Assembly (NCBI GenBank): GCA_019454185.1
Contig: CP075368.1
Location: forward strand, 744,001 to 808,000
From: Phycisphaeraceae bacterium
GTDB lineage: Bacteria; Planctomycetota; Phycisphaerae; Phycisphaerales; UBA1924
Length of the DNA stretch: 64,000 nt
Direction of reading: 5' to 3'
Position numbers and translations under genes: made by a program. Shown here in pieces: positions 33,201 to 40,825 of the stretch (positions within the stretch are counted from its first letter, which is position 1; each line of letters starts with the position of its first letter). The notes under the pieces are model-generated. The model was not told where the DNA came from, made no database searches, and was given only the letters and a program-made list of their open reading frames with translations.

Positions 33201-35581
33201 AGGTCGAGGATCTGGCGCGTGTCGCGGACGAGGATGGAGTTGGTGGCGACTCCCTGTGTGCCGACTGCGGGGATGCGGAGGGGGGCCGTGAGTGAGTCTT
33301 CGACGGTGACTCGATCGTCGGTGATGAGGGTCGAGCCGACGAGCAGGTTGTAGACGCCCGTGGACTGTGACGATCCGCTGCCGGCGAGGGTTGGGTTGTA
33401 GCTCGGATTTCCGAAGCCGGAGACGCCGATGTAGTAGGTGCCACCCGTGCTGACGAAGTAGTCGAGGTAGGCATCCTGTCCGAAGAACTGGTCGTTCGCG
33501 GCGATCTGCTGCCCGAAGGCGTCGAAGAGGCGGATGTACGAGTCGAGTGTCGAGGCGACCGGGAGGCGCTTTGCTACGACTTCGGCGGTGATGAGGCCGC
33601 CCTTGGGCATGTCGATGCGGAAGAGATCGACGTCGAGGGTCGATTGGAGGCCGTCACCGATGCGGAGCCCGGTGAAGGATGCCTTGCCGCTGACATCGAA
33701 GGTGACGGGAATGGCGTTGAGAAGAACGTCGTTGGGCTCGTAGGTGCCGCTGACAGGAACGACGCGGAAATTGAGCGTGGTGTCGAATCCGCCGGAGGTG
33801 TTTCCGTTGAGGTAGTTGCCGGCGGTGTCTCTGAAGAAGAAGTCGTCGATGGTGATACGGTAGATGTCGAGGGGGAGGCGCTGGCTGGGGAATCCGCTCA
33901 GGTTGAGTGTGACGGTGACGACATTCGGGTTTGATCCGCTGACGGCGACTGCGGAGACGGGGATGGTGATGTCGTCGCCGTTGCCGAAGATGTCGTCGAG
34001 ACCTGCGCCGATGACGGAGACGCCCGCGGTTCCGAGGAAGCTGGAGTCGATGGGCTTGTTGAACGTCAGCGTGAGGGTGTCGACGGGCTGGCCGGTTGAG
34101 AAGAGCTGGCCGAAGACGGGTCCTGGTGCGAAGGAGGTGACGACGGGGCCGTCGCGGCTGATGAGCTGCACGGCGCGCCAGACGTTGAGGCGGCCGCCGG
34201 ATTGCACGCGATTCTGGAGGGAGGGGACCGGGTCCGTCGAGTCCATGAGGGCGGTTCGGAGTTCGACTGGCGATGCTCCTGGACGGGCGGATGCGATCAT
34301 GGCGACAGCACCGGCGACGAAGGGCGAGGCCATGGATGTGCCGCTGAAGTAGGCGTATCCGCCACCGGGGACTGTCGAGAGGATCTGTACGCCTGGCGCG
34401 CCGAGATCGACCTCGCGAGCGCCGTAGTTTGAGAATCCTGCGAGGCCGTCGGAGTTGTCGGTTGCAGCGACGGAGATGATTCCGGGGAGGTCGTATCCGG
34501 CGGGGAATGCGGTGCGGTCCTGCTCTTCGATGGCGTCGATGTCCGCGCCGTCGTTTCCTGCGGCAGCGACAAAGACGATGCCTGCATCGATGGTCCGCTG
34601 GATGGCGTCTTTCTGGTCTTGGAGGAACTGCTCGAAGACCAGGGGTGCGAACGCGCCGTAGCTGTTGTTGCTGGCGACGATGTTGTGTCCGGCTTCCTTC
34701 AGTGTGACGATGTAGTCGTATGCGCCGAGTGTTGCCGAGAATGGGAACGTGCCCGACTCGTCAACGGCCTTGATGGGGAGGATGGAGACGTTCCACGCGA
34801 CACCTGCGACGCCGATGCCGTTGTTGCCGACCGCGCCGATGATGCCGGCGACATGGGTGCCGTGTCCGTTTTCGTCTGAGGGATCGTTGTCGAGGTCGCC
34901 GAAGTCCCATCCGAAGACGTCGTCGACGAAGCCGTTGCCGTCGTCGTCGATTCCGTTGCCCGGGATCTCACCTGGGTTGCGCCAGATGTTGGCGGCGAGG
35001 TCGGGGTGGTTGATATCGACGCCGGTGTCGATGACGGCGATGATGACGGACTGCGAGCCGATGGTGATGTCCCACGCGTTCGTGGAGTCGGCGTCGGCAT
35101 CGTTCAGCCCATTCCCGAGACCGGGGATGAACTGGCCGGTGTTGTCGTGTCCCCACTGGAATGTGAAGAACTCGTCGTTGGGGATACGGGATGATTTGGA
35201 GACGAAGTCGGGGAGGATGGACTTCACGCCATCGACCATGCCGGCGGTTCGGGTCGCCGAGAGGTCGGTGATCCGGTTGGTGGTGGTGAAGGCGGCGTAC
35301 CTGCCTCGGGCGATCGACCGGACATCGGCGACCTCGATCCGGAGCTTGGAGGCGACCTCCTGAACCCTGGCTTGGAGTTCGGTCTCACCGAGGGGCTCGT
35401 CGAAGGAGACGACCCATGCACCTTGCTTGACGTCGAGCGGCGTGCCGTACCACGTCAGAGAGCCGAGTCCGTCGGCACCTGAGAGGAGTGTGCGCTGCTC
35501 AAGCGAGTCCATCATGCCGGTCGCTGTGTGCTTTACAGACTGACCATCGCCGCGCCTCGCGTCGTTCCGAACAGTCGGCAT
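30254..35581 (-). CDS. Giant secreted S8 (subtilisin-like) peptidase with PPC and P-domain modules
   Basis: A 1775-residue protein. The N-terminus carries LEQRTLLSG (residues 27-35), the planctomycetal LEPR-XLL-type surface-protein motif, and no ordinary signal peptide. The catalytic triad is intact: Asp185 (AVIDTGVDINHPDL), His240 (NGHGTHVAG) and Ser416 (GTSMASPFVAG), with Asn343 of AAGND as the oxyanion residue. After it come an Ig-like/Big_5-type region (about 480-610), a PPC domain (about 615-750), a proprotein-convertase P domain (about 785-905, EHTFVGDLRLILTAPDGTE) and a second PPC (about 910-1045). About 700 residues follow in a beta-rich region I cannot assign. It is probably exported and cell-surface or extracellular. 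It is flanked by acyl-CoA genes with no obvious link. Confidence 0.9.
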   Translation of the reverse strand: MPTVRNDARRGDGQSVKHTATGMMDSLEQRTLLSGADGLGSLTWYGTPLDVKQGAWVVSFDEPLGETELQARVQEVASKLRIEVADVRSIARGRYAAFTTTNRITDLSATRTAGMVDGVKSILPDFVSKSSRIPNDEFFTFQWGHDNTGQFIPGLGNGLNDADADSTNAWDITIGSQSVIIAVIDTGVDINHPDLAANIWRNPGEIPGNGIDDDGNGFVDDVFGWDFGDLDNDPSDENGHGTHVAGIIGAVGNNGIGVAGVAWNVSILPIKAVDESGTFPFSATLGAYDYIVTLKEAGHNIVASNNSYGAFAPLVFEQFLQDQKDAIQRTIDAGIVFVAAAGNDGADIDAIEEQDRTAFPAGYDLPGIISVAATDNSDGLAGFSNYGAREVDLGAPGVQILSTVPGGGYAYFSGTSMASPFVAGAVAMIASARPGASPVELRTALMDSTDPVPSLQNRVQSGGRLNVWRAVQLISRDGPVVTSFAPGPVFGQLFSTGQPVDTLTLTFNKPIDSSFLGTAGVSVIGAGLDDIFGNGDDITIPVSAVAVSGSNPNVVTVTLNLSGFPSQRLPLDIYRITIDDFFFRDTAGNYLNGNTSGGFDTTLNFRVVPVSGTYEPNDVLLNAIPVTFDVSGKASFTGLRIGDGLQSTLDVDLFRIDMPKGGLITAEVVAKRLPVASTLDSYIRLFDAFGQQIAANDQFFGQDAYLDYFVSTGGTYYIGVSGFGNPSYNPTLAGSGSSQSTGVYNLLVGSTLITDDRVTVEDSLTAPLRIPAVGTQGVATNSILVRDTRQILDLNVRVNIEHTFVGDLRLILTAPDGTETVLFNRRGSSGINITNTFFDDEAANAISGGTAPFTGAFRPDQPLNRFDGKSAAGTWTLRIVDTTSLNDGQLLSWSLDFTLRNDVFGALESNDTLVTARVLQEINGNGAATRSASIGDGGFGVLDRDIFRFVASQGTTLNATVTSGGNLDTALRLFDAEGRELRFASLGGTLNAVIDDFVFSEGGVYYIAVSEASNLNYDPFDVTSGVAAATTGTYTLNVTVAPGVSDQPVVVRGNNVAAGVGSDGTLFARDSEGNPVGLSFNDIEFLFPSTNPGVTNFYGGTANGYNFLNNGTIAASSLPVVLTDESEVGNRRVSVSGSFRGLQLNRSIAYSNNDNFAVVDVFFRNTTSASVANVAWMEGMKPSQGINIGGTSTRTINDVDPSGKVATARFTTNSFEEGLTIALAAPDADSRAVASFLNLGTTVRDPLQLISFGVNDPNGLSADQVMTMAFDIGTIAPGQTASVRYFVFFGNTPADVDGMLAQLNNGTGTGHLTANSATPQTEILSEGTPVPTLPYRVYYPEGFANSKTFTAIPIMNPNDEPTRVVIIARYANGERDQVIKDVVIAGNSRGGATLVTPTLFANDTLLVRKNTPYAIEIRSERPVAAQFSHYDEFILKDRRAAIGEAFTNRTDTTWTFGQIEKGSNVAEALVYYNTTAETIKVTSTFFPTGGGAPIEVVQQIEAFRRGGINIRNNTSIPAGSYGVTVTADVPIVASLSHYGLDNGNAYGMVGTPGAGTAIGAVPEGQLGLNSVAEVVGVLNATATPATIIFSFLYQDGSAYRTSLNVPARQHAVLDVASLPNFPLGTPYSVLYESNVAVSMSLPTQAFNDGLATSFSSQAYTYWGFGEGYRPRNDGIVTEYLRLFNPTTEDVVVEITLQFGGASGVETFRRVLSPRRVAEFDIHDFVLGERRNSQQFYGITVKAASPIVAYMGRYDRFFPGGFGTLGTPLGTSQLVV

Positions 35582-35732
35582 AATCAGTAACTCCCGCGTT
35601 CTTCGGGGTCCATCCGTCCGTGCCTGGCTGCGTGCTGCAGCCGGACGCCCAACTAGCGCTGAGCATCCTGGCCCTGCGACGCAGGCCGACGCCTCTTGCC
35701 GAGGCCGGCCCGCGTTTCCCTACCCCATGATA
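35582..35732 (-). promoter_or_regulatory. Structured 5' leader upstream of the S8 peptidase gene
   Basis: On the minus strand TATCAT (35727-35732) may be a -10, giving a leader of about 140 bases. The leader can form two strong hairpins. One is GGCCG-GCCTC, loop GGCAA, GAGGC-GT-CGGCC. The other is GGATGCTCAGC, loop GCTA, GTTGGGCGTCC. The end (CGCGGGAGTTACTGA) sits next to the GGAG-led start codon. No known riboswitch class could be matched. Confidence 0.4.
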
Positions 35733-35798
35733 GCGTGTTCGCGTTGTCAATGCACGCGGTTCCGGATACCCGAATCTTTCCCTTCGGGGGCGAAGGGC

Positions 35799-36545
35799 TC
35801 AGGGGGCCTTGGGTTTCCATGCCCTTGGGAGCATTTCGAGCTGCTCGGGGCCGCCGATAAGCCCGAGTGAAGCCGCGAGCCCGAGCCGTGCGGTCTCTGG
35901 AGCGGATTCAGAGAGCGACTGCATGAGTCTGCGGGTCGAGCGGAGTGCCTCTTGGGGTTTGGAGACGAGCGTTCTCGCCACTGCCATGCCTCGTTCGATT
36001 GTCGCGGCGTCCCCATCCACGAGTTCAGAGAGGAGTCCAGAGGTGTGGGTGGTGGATGCCGGGATGAGTCCGGGGTCGAGTTGCATGGATCTGATTGTCC
36101 CGGGAGGGAGTTGCGCGGCCATGAACGGGGAACTGACGGCTGGGGAGATGCCGAGCCGGGTGACGGGGTAACCGAGCTTTGTTTCACGCTCGGCGATGAC
36201 GATGTCGGCTCCGCCGAGGAGGGCGCATCCCCCGGCGATGGCGGCTCCGTGTACCGCCATCACGACGGGGCTGGGCTGGTCGCGCAGGGACTGGATCGCC
36301 CGGGAGAGTCCGGTCAGGAGCGAGCGAAGCACGTCTGATGCAGCATCGTCTCGGCAGAGATCGAGATCGAAGCCAGCGCAGAAGCAGGGGCCTTGGCCGG
36401 TCAGGAGCAATACTTGCGCGGTGTTGCCGAGCGAGAGAGCCATGTCGGCGAGTTGATCGAGCATGTCCGGGGTGAGGGCGTTGCGTCGCTCGGGTCGTGC
36501 GAGCGATAGGACGGCGATTCCGTCGGATGTTGCCGACGTCATCAT
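35799..36545 (-). CDS. Crotonase-fold protein lacking both catalytic glutamates
   Basis: A 248-residue enoyl-CoA hydratase/isomerase-fold protein. The family core is clear: ARPERRNALTPDMLDQLADM, GPCFCAGFDLDLCRD and AVHGAAIAGGCALLGGADIV. However, the first catalytic Glu is Leu (GGCALLGG), and at the second site KLGYPVTRLGISPAVSSPFM has Val where hydratases have Glu. It aligns best with LiuC-like proteins by the G-I-S-P-A-V tail. It may be a diverged enzyme or a non-catalytic paralogue. Its ATGATG overlaps the stop of the HMG-CoA lyase gene, so the two are coupled. Confidence 0.78.
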   Translation of the reverse strand: MMTSATSDGIAVLSLARPERRNALTPDMLDQLADMALSLGNTAQVLLLTGQGPCFCAGFDLDLCRDDAASDVLRSLLTGLSRAIQSLRDQPSPVVMAVHGAAIAGGCALLGGADIVIAERETKLGYPVTRLGISPAVSSPFMAAQLPPGTIRSMQLDPGLIPASTTHTSGLLSELVDGDAATIERGMAVARTLVSKPQEALRSTRRLMQSLSESAPETARLGLAASLGLIGGPEQLEMLPRAWKPKAP

Positions 36546-37501
36546 GGTTGCGGCCCCGGGGTGGGATCTTCGGAGTCGAGCAATCGGCGAGCAAGAGTGG
36601 ATGCTGCGGCGAGTCGGTCTTTGTTGACTCGGGTCCGCAGGCCGTGGCGTTCGATGGCTTCGACGAGCGAGAGTGTGGAGATGTTGCCGGGGGCTCTCTT
36701 GCCGGGAGTCGAGGCGTATGGGCAGCCGCCGAGTCCTCCGGCGGACCCGTCGAACCAGCGAACTCCGAGGTCGAGGGCGACTGGGACGCATGACGCGGCG
36801 AGCCCGTTGGTGTCGTGCAGGTGGATGATGGTGGGGATCGGCGTGTGATGTTTCTGTTCGCCGGTGATATCGAGGCGATCTCCGAGTCGATCGCGAACGG
36901 TGAGGAGGAGGTCTCGGAGGCGGTCTGGGGTGGCTGCTCCGATCGTGTCGCCGAGGTCGAGTTCGTCGATGCCGATGTCGAGAAGGCGAGCGGAGACTTC
37001 TGTGACGCGTTCGGGAGGGATCGGTCCTTCGAAGGGGCATGCGATGATGCATGAGACGTAGCCACGCACTCGGATGCCTGCTTCCTTGGCGCGATCGATG
37101 ACGGGCTTGAAGCGTTCGATCGTCTGGGCGATCGTCGCGTTCGTGTTCTTTGCCGAGAAGGTCTCGGACGCGGCGGTGAAGATTGAGATCTTGTCGATGA
37201 GGCGTTCGCCGGCGTTCTGATTGACTGCGAGTGCTGCCTGGAGCCCCTTCTCGTTCGGCACGAGTGCGGAGAACGAGATGCCATCTGGTTTCTGGTTGCG
37301 GAGGGAGGCGAAGACCTCGGAGGCGTCGGCGAGCTGGGGGACCCACTTCGGCGAGACGAAACTCGAGATCTCGATCTCGTCCACGCGGGCCTCGCAGAGC
37401 GAGCGGACGAGTTCGACCTTGAGTCTGGTGGGGACAGTCCTTGGCTCGTTCTGGAGCCCATCGCGAGGCGAGACGTCGGTGATTCGTACGAGATCGTGCA
37501 T
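36542..37501 (-). CDS. Hydroxymethylglutaryl-CoA lyase
   Basis: A 319-residue TIM-barrel lyase of the HMGL-like family, splitting HMG-CoA to acetoacetate and acetyl-CoA (last step of leucine degradation). VRITDVSPRDGLQNEP carries the catalytic Arg/Asp near the N-terminus, and THE metal histidines are in IHLHDTNGLA. GGLGGCPYASTPGKRAPGN is the signature loop with the active Cys. Compared with the common GGLGGCPYAxGASGN form, the loop here is a few residues longer. The ATG (MHDLVR) was preferred over an upstream TTG. TAGCAT lies eight bases upstream, so the mRNA may be leaderless. Confidence 0.9.
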   Translation of the reverse strand: MHDLVRITDVSPRDGLQNEPRTVPTRLKVELVRSLCEARVDEIEISSFVSPKWVPQLADASEVFASLRNQKPDGISFSALVPNEKGLQAALAVNQNAGERLIDKISIFTAASETFSAKNTNATIAQTIERFKPVIDRAKEAGIRVRGYVSCIIACPFEGPIPPERVTEVSARLLDIGIDELDLGDTIGAATPDRLRDLLLTVRDRLGDRLDITGEQKHHTPIPTIIHLHDTNGLAASCVPVALDLGVRWFDGSAGGLGGCPYASTPGKRAPGNISTLSLVEAIERHGLRTRVNKDRLAAASTLARRLLDSEDPTPGPQP

Positions 37502-37509
37502 TCGGGGTG

Positions 37510-37515
37510 ATGCTA
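37510..37515 (-). promoter_or_regulatory. Candidate -10 element TAGCAT for HMG-CoA lyase gene
   Basis: TAGCAT on the minus strand ends eight bases before the ATG. There is no Shine-Dalgarno. Weak on its own; listed because of the recurring geometry. Confidence 0.25.
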
Positions 37516-37636
37516 ACAAGCCCGTTGGAATGGTGCCAATTCGTCGGACTCGATGCGTGGGCGGTCGCGGCGGATGCTCTGGCGGCTATGCTCTGTTCTG
37601 GGCCTGTCTGTGGGTTCGCCACGCGGAGTATTGTCC

Positions 37637-38794
37637 ATGCCGAGCACGATCAACCATGCGACGAGCGAGTTTGAGAAGCGTGACCGCTGTGCGGGTATGC
37701 CGCATCGGCCGCGTGTGCTGCTGGGGAAGATGGGTCTTGACGGTCATGATCGCGGTGTGAAGGTGATCGCGAGAGCGCTGAGAGACTCGGGCGTTCATGT
37801 GATCTATTCGGGGCTGTGGCAGACGCCTCGCTCGCTGGCGATATCCGCGCGTGACGAGGATTGCGATGTGATCGCTGCATCGATGATGTCGAACTCACAC
37901 CTCGCGCTCGGGCCTCGGCTTGTGGAGTCGTTGCGGGATCTGGGTCGTGGGGACATCCCCGTGTATATGGGTGGGATTCTGCCTCAGGAAGACATTACTC
38001 GTCTTTTGGAGTTGGGCGTGCAGAAGTGCTTCACGACGGGGACGGGGCTTGAGCAGATCGTTGAGGCGGTCAAGGGCGCGGTGCGTCCGTTGGCGGCGAA
38101 GGTGGAGAGCGGTCACGGGACGGCGCAGCTGGCGAGGGATATCTCGCTTGTGCACGCCGGGCTTGGTGTCGGGGCGGAGCGGGTGAAGCGTCGGCCTCGG
38201 CGCGTGGTGGGGGTGACGGGCTCGCCGGGAGCGGGGAAGTCGACGTTGGTTGCGCAGTTGGTCGGGGAGTACAGCCGGCGTGCGAAGCAGGATCCGACGC
38301 TCGGTCGGTGCGCTGTCGTGGCGTTTGACCCGATGAGTCCGATTACATCGGGCGCGCTGCTCGGGGATCGGCTGCGGGTGGATTTCAACGCGGTCGATGA
38401 GACTGTGTATTACCGTTCGCTTGCGATCAGCGGTGAGGATTATCACGCGCTGGATGAGATCGTGGGGTTGATCGGCGGGGCGTATGAGGGCGAGCGGTCG
38501 TATGAGATGCTGTTCGTCGAGACTGTCGGTGCCGGTCAGAATGAGACGCGGATCCGCAAGCACGTGGATCGCACGGCGGTGGTGCTCACGCCGGGGATGG
38601 GGGACGCGGTGCAGATGGATAAAGCGGGGATACTGGAGATCGCCGACGTGTTCGTGTGCAACAAGGCGGATCATCCCGGAGAGAACGAGTTGATGAGGGA
38701 CCTTCGGGATGTTGCGGGTCGGCGGTCGGTGATCGAAACCATCGCGACGCAGGGCAAGGGTGTGTCGGAACTGCTCGATGCCCTGATGGCTTGA
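37637..38794 (+). CDS. B12-binding domain fused to MeaB/ArgK-type GTPase, no mutase domain
   Basis: The 385-residue protein joins two modules. Residues about 25-150 are a cobalamin-binding domain of the acyl-CoA mutase type: LLGKMGLDGHDRGVKVIARA has the D-x-H-x-x-G base-off motif, and VYMGGILPQED and GTGLEQIVEAV follow. Residues about 185-385 are a MeaB G-protein: GVTGSPGAGKSTL (P-loop), DPMSPITSGALLGDRLRVD, VETVGAGQNE and CNKADHPGEN (the NKxD base motif). IcmF has this order plus a mutase catalytic domain, which is missing here. It probably chaperones adenosylcobalamin and binds a separate mutase large subunit encoded elsewhere. GGAG precedes the chosen ATG by eight bases. Confidence 0.85.
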   Translation: MPSTINHATSEFEKRDRCAGMPHRPRVLLGKMGLDGHDRGVKVIARALRDSGVHVIYSGLWQTPRSLAISARDEDCDVIAASMMSNSHLALGPRLVESLRDLGRGDIPVYMGGILPQEDITRLLELGVQKCFTTGTGLEQIVEAVKGAVRPLAAKVESGHGTAQLARDISLVHAGLGVGAERVKRRPRRVVGVTGSPGAGKSTLVAQLVGEYSRRAKQDPTLGRCAVVAFDPMSPITSGALLGDRLRVDFNAVDETVYYRSLAISGEDYHALDEIVGLIGGAYEGERSYEMLFVETVGAGQNETRIRKHVDRTAVVLTPGMGDAVQMDKAGILEIADVFVCNKADHPGENELMRDLRDVAGRRSVIETIATQGKGVSELLDALMA

Positions 38795-38889
38795 ACCCGG
38801 CGACGAGCGCGGAATCCGGGCGAACCATGGAATCCTGAGCATCTTTCGGGCGCGAGGGGCATCTGACTTCTTGGGATCTCAAGGAGTTG

Positions 38890-39807
38890 ATGTCGGTGCG
38901 GAACCATGCCGAACGAATGCAATGCCTCGAGGTGTGGGGGGGGAACGAGCCCACGGATCGAACGGTTTCGATGGCCGGGCTGGATGCGGTCGTGCTCTCA
39001 ATTCCACATGGTGCGAGCACTGCCGGGGGCGATATCCACTATCTGTCGAGTTGCGCGACCGGTCGGATCGCGCGTGTGCTTCTTGCGGATGTGAGCGGTC
39101 ATGGGGAGTCTGTGGCCTCGATTGCGCAGTCTCTGAGAGATCTGATGCGCCGGCATATCAATGTTGTGGATCCGATGCGGATGGTGCGGGGGCTCAACCG
39201 TGCGTTCACGGATTCGGACGCGGGTGGTTCGTTCGCGACGGCGGTCGCTGCGACGTATTGGGCTCCTACGCGATCGTTGGTGATCTCGAACGCGGGGCAT
39301 CCGAGGCCCTTGGTGTATCGGGCCGCGACGAAGGAGTGGGGGAGGATCAGCATCGACGATTCGGCGGCAGGAGAGGATTTGGGGGGTGGCGATGATCTGC
39401 CGTTCGGCATCGATGCGGAGGGGTCGTACTCGCAGGTGCGAGTGAAGCTGGGGGCTGGCGATGTGGTGCTGTTCTATACGGATGCTCTGATCGAGGCCGC
39501 GGCGTCGGATGGGCGGATGCTCGGAGAGTCGGGACTGCTCGAACTTGTGCGGTCGGTCCACGCTACGGATGGGTCGCAGCTGGTGCGGCGGGTGGTTGAT
39601 GGCGTTGCGGCGTATCGCGGCGGGCTGCCGGCGATGGACGACACGACGATCATGGCGATCTCGCCGAACGACATCGAGAGCCGGGCGAGCTTTCGGATGA
39701 TTGCGAGTGGGCTGGTGAGCGCCGGGGCGGCGCGACTGCGTGCGGGTGTGCGTGCGATGCCTTCGTTCGGAAGGATGAGGCATTCGGGCAACGCGGCCGT
39801 GGATTGA
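38890..39807 (+). CDS. SpoIIE/RsbU-type PP2C phosphatase
   Basis: A 305-residue protein phosphatase of the SpoIIE family. It has the metal-binding GGDIHYLSS and LLADVSGHGESVASIAQSL (D-x-S-G-H-G), SFATAVAATYWAPTRSL with SNAGHPRPLVYRA, and VVLFYTDALIEAA (the later acidic metal site). No sensor domain is fused at the N-terminus, so activation must come from a partner. Such phosphatases dephosphorylate anti-anti-sigma factors of the STAS type, none of which is nearby. AAGGAG is unusually close to this ATG; a GTG six bases on would have better spacing. The last 70 residues are basic and of unknown role. Confidence 0.85.
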   Translation: MSVRNHAERMQCLEVWGGNEPTDRTVSMAGLDAVVLSIPHGASTAGGDIHYLSSCATGRIARVLLADVSGHGESVASIAQSLRDLMRRHINVVDPMRMVRGLNRAFTDSDAGGSFATAVAATYWAPTRSLVISNAGHPRPLVYRAATKEWGRISIDDSAAGEDLGGGDDLPFGIDAEGSYSQVRVKLGAGDVVLFYTDALIEAAASDGRMLGESGLLELVRSVHATDGSQLVRRVVDGVAAYRGGLPAMDDTTIMAISPNDIESRASFRMIASGLVSAGAARLRAGVRAMPSFGRMRHSGNAAVD

Positions 39808-39858
39808 GCGATCGTTCGGAGGGTTGTTGGTCTCTGGCGATGTCGGCTCGTGCGAAGC

Positions 39859-39864
39859 TATCCT
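39859..39864 (+). promoter_or_regulatory. Candidate -10 element TATCCT for mqnD
   Basis: TATCCT ends eight bases before the ATG (MITLSLAHSPD) and no Shine-Dalgarno is present, so the transcript may be leaderless. This also supports that ATG over two upstream in-frame starts. Confidence 0.3.
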
Positions 39865-39872
39865 CTGGCGCG

Positions 39873-40802
39873 ATGATCACGCTGTCGCTCGCACATTCTC
39901 CGGACGCCGACGATATGGCGATGTGGTGGCCTCTCACGGGGATGCGTGATCGCTCGGGTGCTCCGTTGTCGGGGGGCGTGTGCGAGCCGGCGATCGACAC
40001 GCGGGGCTTTCGGTTTGAGACGCTTGCCGCGGATATTCAGGAATTGAATCTGCGAGCGATCGAGCGAGGGGATCTGGATATCACGGCGATTTCCGCGGGC
40101 GCATACCCGGGCATATCGGGTGTGTACCGCGTCACGCGGTGCGGCGCTTCGATCGGCGGGGCGTATGGGCCGAAGTTGGTGGCGTCGGCGTCGTCGCGGA
40201 TTGATTCTCTGGATGCGGCGCTTTGTGCGTGCGACTCGGGTGGCGGCATGATCGCAATTCCCGGGCGTCACACGACGGCGTACCTCGCGCTGCGTGTGCT
40301 GGCGGAGCGGGCGTTTCCGACGCGTGAGATGCCGTTTCACGCGATTCCAGAGGCGGTGTTCGGCGGCGAGGTTGCGGCGGGCCTGCTGATTCATGAGGCC
40401 CAGCTCGACCCTGAAGTGTTGGGGCTGCGCACGATTCTGGAACTCGGTCCGGCGTGGATGGCGTGGGCGGGTGGGCCGCTGCCGCTGGGCCTGAATGTGA
40501 TGCGCAGGGATCTGGACGCTCGCTTTGGTGTGGGGACGAGCGAGACGGTTGCGCATCTGCTTCGGGAGTCCGTGCGGTACGCGATCGATCACGGCGAACT
40601 CACTCGCGCGTTTCTGCTGGCGCGGAGCGATGAGCGGCCTGAGTGGAAGGAGCCGGGTCTGCTGGAGCGGTACCTCTCGATGTATGTGAATGAGCAGACC
40701 ATTGACATGGGAGAGGAGGGGGTGAGATCGCTGCGAACCCTCTTTGCCCGTGGCGCGGCGGCGGGATTGTGCGTTGATCCGGGCGAGATCGATGCGATCT
40801 GA
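39873..40802 (+). CDS. mqnD: 1,4-dihydroxy-6-naphthoate synthase-like (MqnD)
   Basis: A 309-residue periplasmic-binding-protein-fold enzyme, MqnD type. It starts MITLSLAHSPDADDMAMWW, the family's H-S-P-D-x-D-D motif. It continues DLDITAISAGAYPGI, IPGRHTTAYLALRVLAE, and HEAQL for the substrate pocket. MqnD makes 1,4-dihydroxy-6-naphthoate from cyclic de-hypoxanthine futalosine in the alternative (futalosine) menaquinone pathway. No other mqn gene is adjacent. The related YceI/MqnA group is a possible alternative but lacks the H-S-P-D start. Confidence 0.85.
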   Translation: MITLSLAHSPDADDMAMWWPLTGMRDRSGAPLSGGVCEPAIDTRGFRFETLAADIQELNLRAIERGDLDITAISAGAYPGISGVYRVTRCGASIGGAYGPKLVASASSRIDSLDAALCACDSGGGMIAIPGRHTTAYLALRVLAERAFPTREMPFHAIPEAVFGGEVAAGLLIHEAQLDPEVLGLRTILELGPAWMAWAGGPLPLGLNVMRRDLDARFGVGTSETVAHLLRESVRYAIDHGELTRAFLLARSDERPEWKEPGLLERYLSMYVNEQTIDMGEEGVRSLRTLFARGAAAGLCVDPGEIDAI

Positions 40803-40825
40803 GTTCGGTGGAATTGGAGCGAGCG

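Noticed and set aside
35582..35732. c-di-GMP-I riboswitch
   Set aside because: Partial matches to conserved segments are present in order, but no P1 pairing and no GCAAAGCC-like core; kept only as an unassigned structured leader.
35799..37622. Fusion of a crotonase with 350 upstream residues
   Set aside because: The upstream part overlaps HMG-CoA lyase in another frame and is Arg/His-rich shadow. The coupled ATG at 36545 is the sensible start.
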